Source: Lachnospiraceae bacterium (GTDB lineage Bacteria > Bacillota > Clostridia > Lachnospirales > Lachnospiraceae). From it: a DNA stretch of 64,000 nt. The translations under genes were made by a program, and so were the position numbers. Of this stretch, positions 59,274 to 64,000 are shown piece after piece (the first letter of the stretch is position 1; each line of letters begins with the position of its first letter). Where the stretch lies: positions 62,001-126,000 of the forward strand of contig JAILLN010000049.1 in the NCBI GenBank assembly GCA_024693135.1. The letters run 5' to 3'. Below the pieces are notes generated by a model. That model saw only the letters and a list, made by a program, of their open reading frames with translations. It did not search any database and was not told the origin of the DNA.

Positions 59274-61112
59274 ATGAAGCTTTCCCGATACCGCCTGATC
59301 CTGGTGCTCATGGCTCTCCTTCCCTGCATTCTCCTGCTGGTCCTTATCCCGATGCGGTCCGTTTCCGCCTCCTCTCCGATCCCCTTTTATCTGGACGGCA
59401 CAGAGGCAAGGCTTACCCTGCCGGACGGCAGCGAGATCTACGGCCTCACCGGCGACGGCTCGACCCATTTCTTCCTGCCCTCCCACATCCTCTCCTCCCG
59501 GCTGGACCAGAGCCATTCTCCCTTCAAGCTCATGGCCGGGGACAGGCTCCTTGAGGAATTCACGCCCGATCTGCCCATAAACGTCATGATCGAAGCCGGA
59601 AACGGCCAGGCTGTCCCCTGGACGGTATCCTTCCACCGCTCCTCCCACATCTCCTCCATCTACATCGACCTGATGGGCATGTCTGTGGAAGAGATCCAAT
59701 ACGGCATTTATTCCCCTGCAAGGATCCGGGTCATCACCAAGGACGGGCATCTGGATTACAGCGGAAAGAGCGACTTCATCAAGGGCCGGGGGAATTCCAC
59801 CTGGGACGAGCCGAAAAATCCCTATTCCATCAAGCTGGGAGAAAAAGCTTCCCTCCTGGGGATGCGGCCCTCCAAAAAGTGGGTGCTCTTAGCCAATTAT
59901 TTCGACGGCTCCAAGATCCGCAACAAACTGGTGCTGGATGCCCTCCAAAACGGAGGAATGGAATATGCCGCAGGATCGGAATGGGCGGACGTCTACCTGA
60001 ACGGGATCTATTACGGAAATTACCTGCTTTGCGAAAAAACGGAACTTACCTCCGATAAGCTGGACATCCGCGACCTGGAGCCTGTAAATGAGACCTGGGT
60101 CACGGACGAAGAGGCGCAGCATAGAGAATATGACTGGGGGAAGGGCTTTGAGGCCGGCTCCTCCCCGGAGGACATCTCCGGCGGATACCTTATTGAGTAT
60201 ACCAGAAAGATCTACTATGACGACCATCCTTCCGGCTTTATGACAAAGGACCGGATCTTTTCCCTCCGTTCCCCGGATAATGCCACCCTGGAGGAGGTCA
60301 CTTACATCCGCTCCTATATTGAGGAGCTGGACCGGAAATTCAAAGCCTACCGGGATGCCGCAGAAGATAAAAAGCCTAAGCTTCGGGAGGAGCTCCTTTC
60401 CGGCATCGATTATGATTCCTTTCTCCGGAGATTTCTCATGGAAGAATTCTTTTATAATTCCGACGCCGGGGTAGCCAGCTATTACTTCTACAAGAAGCCG
60501 GACGATCCAAAGCTCTATGCCGGACCGGGCTGGGACTATGACAATACCTGCGGCCAGAATTATATCTATTATGAGGGGAGCCTTTTGGATGACGCCTTCC
60601 TGGAGGGAAGGGATGTGCTCGACTGGGACCGGATCCTCTTTGGCGACGAAGCCTCCCGGGATTCCCTGAAGGAAGCCTTTCTTGCGCTTCAGCCTGTCTT
60701 TGAGGATGCGATCGAAAATAAGATCTGCCAGTATGAAGAAACGATACGGGATTCTGTCCGGATGGACGAGATCCGCTGGGGCACCGTGGAAGATTATCAT
60801 TATGAAAGCTTCGAAAACGACATCCGCTTTCTTAGGGATTTCCTGGCAAAAAGACTCATCTTCCTGTGCGGCAGATGGGATTCCTCCACAGAAGTAAAGC
60901 CCGAAGCCGGAAACGGCGAAACCCATGCCGTGACCTTTGAATCCCCGGAAGGATCCGTCACGGTGCCTGTCCCGGACTTCGAGCCCGTCCCTGAGGAGCT
61001 GATCCCCGCTTATGATGAGGCACAGTACTCCGGGTGGTACCCCCAGTTTTCGAATGATACCGTTTCTCCACGGCTTCCCATCCTGGAGGACACCACCTTT
61101 ATACTGAAATAA
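59274..61112 (+). CDS. CotH-family protein kinase-like protein, secreted or membrane-anchored
   Basis: ATG 59274, with GGAGGC seven bases before it, gives 612 residues. An N-terminal hydrophobic helix (about 5-27) would export or anchor it. The CotH domain follows: FIKGRGNSTWDEPKNPYSIKL near 160-180, LLANYFDGSKIRNKLVLDAL near 205-225 and GPGWDYDNTCGQN near 420, the metal-binding DYD-type motif. CotH proteins phosphorylate other proteins in spores, and relatives sit on cell surfaces or in cellulosomes. A C-terminal tail rich in Pro/Glu ends it. Expression with lepB suggests a shared envelope role. The target is unknown. Confidence 0.87.
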   Translation: MKLSRYRLILVLMALLPCILLLVLIPMRSVSASSPIPFYLDGTEARLTLPDGSEIYGLTGDGSTHFFLPSHILSSRLDQSHSPFKLMAGDRLLEEFTPDLPINVMIEAGNGQAVPWTVSFHRSSHISSIYIDLMGMSVEEIQYGIYSPARIRVITKDGHLDYSGKSDFIKGRGNSTWDEPKNPYSIKLGEKASLLGMRPSKKWVLLANYFDGSKIRNKLVLDALQNGGMEYAAGSEWADVYLNGIYYGNYLLCEKTELTSDKLDIRDLEPVNETWVTDEEAQHREYDWGKGFEAGSSPEDISGGYLIEYTRKIYYDDHPSGFMTKDRIFSLRSPDNATLEEVTYIRSYIEELDRKFKAYRDAAEDKKPKLREELLSGIDYDSFLRRFLMEEFFYNSDAGVASYYFYKKPDDPKLYAGPGWDYDNTCGQNYIYYEGSLLDDAFLEGRDVLDWDRILFGDEASRDSLKEAFLALQPVFEDAIENKICQYEETIRDSVRMDEIRWGTVEDYHYESFENDIRFLRDFLAKRLIFLCGRWDSSTEVKPEAGNGETHAVTFESPEGSVTVPVPDFEPVPEELIPAYDEAQYSGWYPQFSNDTVSPRLPILEDTTFILK

Positions 61113-61116
61113 GCCC

Positions 61117-61476
61117 TCAGGACTTCTTCTCGATCACTTCCTTGACCTTTGCCCTTTTGCCGGTGAGCTTGCGGAGATAGAAAAGCTTTGCCCTTCTCAC
61201 CTTGCCGTGGCGGACCACTTCTACCTTTTCCACGTTGGGAGAATGAATGGGCCAGGTCTTTTCCACGCCTACGCCATTGGAGATCTTCCTTACCGTAAAG
61301 GTAGCCCTGGAGGTATTGCCTCCCTGCTTCTTGATCACGGTGCCTTCAAAGATCTGGATCCTCTCCCGGTTTCCTTCCTTGATCTTATTGTGTACCTTTA
61401 CCGTATCTCCCGTACGGAACTGGGAGACTTCCTCTTTTTTCTGCCCTTCTTCGATCTGTTTGATGATCTCGTTCAT
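61117..61476 (-). CDS. rplS: Ribosomal protein L19
   Basis: The 119-residue protein has the typical L19 content: [28 protein letters not shown] near 22-49, [22 protein letters not shown] near 66-87 and [14 protein letters not shown] near 93-106. It lies at the 30S-50S interface. It is the last gene of the ffh-rpsP-khpA-rimM-trmD block, convergent with the CotH gene (four bases between stops). A half leader element precedes its AGAGGAGGA site. Confidence 0.97.
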   Translation of the reverse strand: MNEIIKQIEEGQKKEEVSQFRTGDTVKVHNKIKEGNRERIQIFEGTVIKKQGGNTSRATFTVRKISNGVGVEKTWPIHSPNVEKVEVVRHGKVRRAKLFYLRKLTGKRAKVKEVIEKKS

Positions 61477-61483
61477 TTTTATT

Positions 61484-61541
61484 TCCTCCTCTTAAATTGC
61501 TAGTTTCTATGCTGACTTACACCGATCGGATACGGATATTC
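61484..61541 (-). repeat. Degenerate half hairpin leader element before rplS
   Basis: The minus strand reads ATATCCGTATCCGATCGG, then TGTAAGTCAGCATAGAAAC and AGAGGAGGA before rplS. It keeps the core words of the element with several changes. Confidence 0.6.
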
Positions 61542-61566
61542 CTTTTCCTAAGGTGTCTGTCCGGCG

Positions 61567-62310
61567 CTACCAGATCCCTCTGTCTCTCAGATATTTCTCA
61601 TACAGATCCGGCCGCACCGCCTGCGTGCGCCTCCTGGCTTCCCTCTCGCGGTACTGGGATACCTTCTTGTGATCGCCGCTCAAAAGCTCCTGCGGCACCT
61701 CCATCCCATGCCACTGTCTGGGCCTGGTATATTGGGGATATTCCAAAAGCCCGTGGCCGAAGGATTCGTCCATGGCGGATTCCTCATTGTGAAGCACCCC
61801 CGGTACCAGCCTGGATACTGCATCCATCAGCACCAGGGCCGGCAGCTCGCCGCCGGTCAGCACGTAATCCCCGATGGAGATCCGGTCGGTGGCCACTTCC
61901 AAAAGCACCCGCTCATCGATCCCTTCGTAGTGCCCGCAGAGGATGATGAATCCCTCTTCCTTTGAAAGCTCTAAGGCCTTTTCCTCGGTAAGCCTTTCTC
62001 CTCCGGGATCCATATAGATGACCCTGGGGCTCTTTCGCTCAAGCCTCCTTAAGCCTTCCTCGTAAGCCTTCCTTACCGGCTCACACATCATGAGCATCCC
62101 GGCTCCGCCGCCATAGGGCTCGTCATCGATGCTCCCATAGGCATTGACGGGATAGTCCCTGATATTGACCGTATCCAGGCTTAAAAGCCCGTCTGCCATG
62201 GCTCTTCCGGTCATACCCCAGGAAAATGCATCCCGGATCAAGTCCGGAAAGAGGGTCAGGACGACGAACCGGAGCCTCGGCTCATCCGAATGCTCATATC
62301 TCACCGTCAT
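61567..62310 (-). CDS. trmD: tRNA (guanine-N1)-methyltransferase
   Basis: The 247-residue protein shows the TrmD knot: LTLFPDLIRDAFSWGMTGRA near 18-37, PYGGGAGMLM near 66-75, CGHYEGIDERV near 122-132 and ISIGDYVLTGGELPALVLMDA near 143-163. It methylates G37 of tRNAs reading CUN, CCN and CGG, which prevents frameshifting. The N-terminus carries about a dozen residues more than usual. It overlaps rimM by 17 bases and is followed by rplS. Confidence 0.97.
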   Translation of the reverse strand: MTVRYEHSDEPRLRFVVLTLFPDLIRDAFSWGMTGRAMADGLLSLDTVNIRDYPVNAYGSIDDEPYGGGAGMLMMCEPVRKAYEEGLRRLERKSPRVIYMDPGGERLTEEKALELSKEEGFIILCGHYEGIDERVLLEVATDRISIGDYVLTGGELPALVLMDAVSRLVPGVLHNEESAMDESFGHGLLEYPQYTRPRQWHGMEVPQELLSGDHKKVSQYREREARRRTQAVRPDLYEKYLRDRGIW

Positions 62311-62818
62311 CCCCCTTCTTGGCCTGGGGAATCAGTCCGTCCAGCACGTGCACCTTCATGACTCCCCGGTCTGTATCCACCTCCAGGATACATTCCCGGA
62401 TGGCCGGGAGCAGTACCTTCTCTCCCTGCCCGGTCTCCACCTCATAGACATCGTTGGCTCCGGTATGCAGCACATCCGTCAAGGTTCCCAGGCTTGTCCC
62501 ATCGTCCTTTAAGACATCCATCCCGATGAGGTCGCATTCGTAGTATTCATTTTCCCTTAAGTCTACCGCATCCTCTCTGGATACCAGAAGCCTCGCCCCC
62601 CGGTACCGCTCCACCTCGTCGATGCTTGAAAGCTCCTTAAATTTCAGGATCACCAGCTTCTTGAAGAACCTTACCTGGGATACCGTAAGCTCCATGCGCT
62701 CCTTTCCTTGAAGGAGGGTGACCTTTTTCAGGCTCTTAAACCTGCCCGCATCATCCGTGGTGGGATAGACCTTGACCTCCCCCTTCAGGCCGTGGGTGGA
62801 TACGATCTTGCCTACCAT
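62294..62818 (-). CDS. rimM: Ribosome maturation factor RimM
   Basis: ATG 62818 gives 174 residues starting MVGKIVSTHGLKGEVKVYPTTDD, the usual RimM opening; a TTG at 62845 is a weaker option. The PRC-barrel part follows (ENEYYECDLIGMDVLKDDG near 97, GANDVYEV near 125, LLPAIRECILEVD near 140). RimM helps 30S head assembly by binding S19. It starts 13 bases after the khpA stop and overlaps trmD. Confidence 0.95.
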   Translation of the reverse strand: MVGKIVSTHGLKGEVKVYPTTDDAGRFKSLKKVTLLQGKERMELTVSQVRFFKKLVILKFKELSSIDEVERYRGARLLVSREDAVDLRENEYYECDLIGMDVLKDDGTSLGTLTDVLHTGANDVYEVETGQGEKVLLPAIRECILEVDTDRGVMKVHVLDGLIPQAKKGDDGEI

Positions 62819-62831
62819 GAGATAGGCTTCT

Positions 62832-63065
62832 TTAGTCCTGGACAATTTCTACGTTCACTCTCTGGTCTGTCTTCATCGAGGCGGCCTTGACCACGCTGCG
62901 GATGGCCTTTGCGATCCGGCCGGACTTCCCGATGACCTTCCCCATGTCGGACGGAGCGACCTTCAGCTCGATCTGGACATTCCGCCCCTCCGCCTTCTCT
63001 GTGACCACCACCTCATCCGGCTTTTCCACCAGGGCCTTGGCGATCACTTCTACCAATTCTTTCAT
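62832..63065 (-). CDS. khpA: KH-domain RNA-binding protein KhpA
   Basis: The 77-residue protein is a single KH domain with the GKSG loop in MGKVIGKSGRIAKAIRSVV near residue 45. KhpA (YlqC) binds RNA with KhpB and influences cell division and small-RNA function in Firmicutes. Its place between rpsP and rimM is conserved. Confidence 0.95.
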   Translation of the reverse strand: MKELVEVIAKALVEKPDEVVVTEKAEGRNVQIELKVAPSDMGKVIGKSGRIAKAIRSVVKAASMKTDQRVNVEIVQD

Positions 63066-63114
63066 CTTTTCATAACCTCCATTCCCACTGTCCTAGAAAC
63101 CGATGCGGAGGTCA

Positions 63115-63357
63115 TTACTTTACGATGCCGGCGTTTTTGAAGAGCCTGGTCACGGTTACGGTAGGCTGTGCCCCGTTTGCCAGCCACTTTTTGGCCTCTT
63201 CCTCATTGATCTTTACCTCGGCCGGCTCCTTTAAGGGATCATAGGTGCCGATCTCGGCAACCGTGGAGCCCTGCATCGCCGTACGGGAATCCGCCACCAC
63301 GATCCGGTAAAACGGATTCTTCTTTTTTCCGATCCTTCTGAGTCTGATCTTTACCAT
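63115..63357 (-). CDS. rpsP: Ribosomal protein S16
   Basis: The 80-residue protein begins [19 protein letters not shown] and continues [11 protein letters not shown], the S16 signature. It needs no other start, since upstream frames are shadows. It sits between ffh and khpA as in most Firmicutes. Confidence 0.97.
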   Translation of the reverse strand: MVKIRLRRIGKKKNPFYRIVVADSRTAMQGSTVAEIGTYDPLKEPAEVKINEEEAKKWLANGAQPTVTVTRLFKNAGIVK

Positions 63358-63465
63358 GTTCTTTTCTTCCTTTCCTTCTTCTGGTTTTTTTGTTACTGAG
63401 CACGATCCGGTGCCGCAGCTTTCTCCTTCGCCGCACCGGACGTGAATAACAGCTTCCTTATCCGG

Positions 63466-64000
63466 TCAGAACTTCAGGCCCTTCATGAGGTTCCCCAGGC
63501 CGCCCATGCCGCCGAACCCTCCGAGGCCTCCGAAGCCTCCCTTTTTCATGCTTCCCCTCATCTGCTTCATGAGCTTTGAGGCCTGCTCGAACTGCTTCGT
63601 CAGGCGGTTCACATACATGATGTCCACCCCGGCTCCCTTGGCAATGCGGTGCTTCCTCCGGGGATTGAGGAGCTTCGGGTTTTCCCGCTCCTCCTTTGTC
63701 ATGGAATAAATGATGGCCTCGTTCCGCTTAAGCGCCACCTCATCGATCTCCGGCATGCCCTTTCCGCCCAGGCCCATCATGGAGATGATGGATGCCATGC
63801 CGCCCATCTTATTGACCTGCTTCATGCTGTCCAGATAGTCGTTGAAGTCAAAGCTTCCCTTGCGGAATTTATCCGTCATGGACCGGGAGTCTTCCTCATC
63901 GATATTCTCCACGGCCTTTTCGATCAGGGAGAGCATATCCCCCATCCCCAGGATCCGGGAAGCCATCCGGTCCGGATAGAACTGCTCGAAATCCGTGGGC
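63466..64000 (-). CDS. ffh: Signal recognition particle GTPase Ffh, C-terminal part
   Basis: The frame enters from beyond base 64000 and ends at 63466, so only the last 177 residues are visible. They cover the end of the NG domain (PTDFEQFYPDRMASRILGMGD) and the M domain, which binds 4.5S RNA and signal peptides: RRKHRIAKGAGV and the methionine-rich QFEQASKLMKQMRGSMKKGG end. Ffh escorts nascent membrane proteins to the translocon. It heads the translation block with rpsP. Confidence 0.97.
   Translation of the reverse strand, partial: PTDFEQFYPDRMASRILGMGDMLSLIEKAVENIDEEDSRSMTDKFRKGSFDFNDYLDSMKQVNKMGGMASIISMMGLGGKGMPEIDEVALKRNEAIIYSMTKEERENPKLLNPRRKHRIAKGAGVDIMYVNRLTKQFEQASKLMKQMRGSMKKGGFGGLGGFGGMGGLGNLMKGLKF

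Overview
The window looks like a chromosomal piece of a fairly GC-rich Lachnospiraceae-type Firmicute (class Clostridia). This rests on the ffh-rpsP-khpA-rimM-trmD-rplS block, a perfect CIRCE/HrcA operator in front of hsp20, YesMN-type two-component genes beside a sugar ABC transporter, Gly-Gly-type leader peptides, BspA-type leucine-rich surface proteins and many Rpn-type (PD-(D/E)XK) proteins. A sigma28-type promoter in front of a FliD-like gene suggests a motile, flagellated cell. Most genes lie on the minus strand.

Layout. 1-8376 (minus): a glycan-precursor operon. Three genes supply the four activities of the GDP-D-glycero-D-manno-heptose pathway (GmhA-like isomerase, HddA-like kinase, and an HddC guanylyltransferase fused to a GmhB phosphatase). 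With them are an epimerase, a GtrB/DPM1-like membrane glycosyltransferase, an FKP-like fucokinase cut by the window edge, and a small P-loop kinase. 8599-9825 (minus): an EAL-like/HDOD regulator with a strong promoter. 10067-11860 (plus): pta and an uncharacterised basic-tailed protein. 11843-14108 (minus): an amino-acid ABC transporter. 14260-16365 (minus): a DUF6311-like membrane protein. 16469-16543: tRNA-Pro. 16681-18400: an Rpn-family protein with a heptad repeat and a potAB pseudogene. 18467-21034: a hybrid histidine kinase. 21297-21560: a Gly-Gly-leader peptide.

21731-30180: an oligosaccharide-use locus. A YesM/YesN two-component system diverges from an ABC transporter (two permeases and a lipoprotein) and a GH31 alpha-xylosidase, which fits uptake of xyloglucan-type oligosaccharides. 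30292-46020 (minus) may be one long transcription unit: prs-like, ROK sugar kinase, domain-swapped GH3 glucosidase, HD-GYP protein with two beta-sandwich domains, small membrane protein, GNAT, a giant 2006-residue protein and a small YbjN/CesT-like protein. The giant protein carries a lipase-type GHSRGG motif and a papain-like Cys-His-Asn triad. I regard this group as the best candidate for an undescribed system.

46170-47577: two genes behind a sigma28-type promoter. 47715-49797: hflKC. 50168-50808: hsp20 under CIRCE. 50960-58359: a Rpn-tail fragment, a 2048-residue surface protein with two amidase-like domains, a YoeB-like relic and an unknown protein. 58687-61112 (plus): lepB and a CotH-family gene. 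61117-64000 (minus): the translation/SRP operon, with ffh running off the edge.

Two kinds of repeat recur. (1) Short tandem duplications (units of about 37-59 bp) sit right at or just after stop codons at many gene junctions. (2) A ~90-bp hairpin leader element, whole or half, lies directly upstream of at least five start codons.
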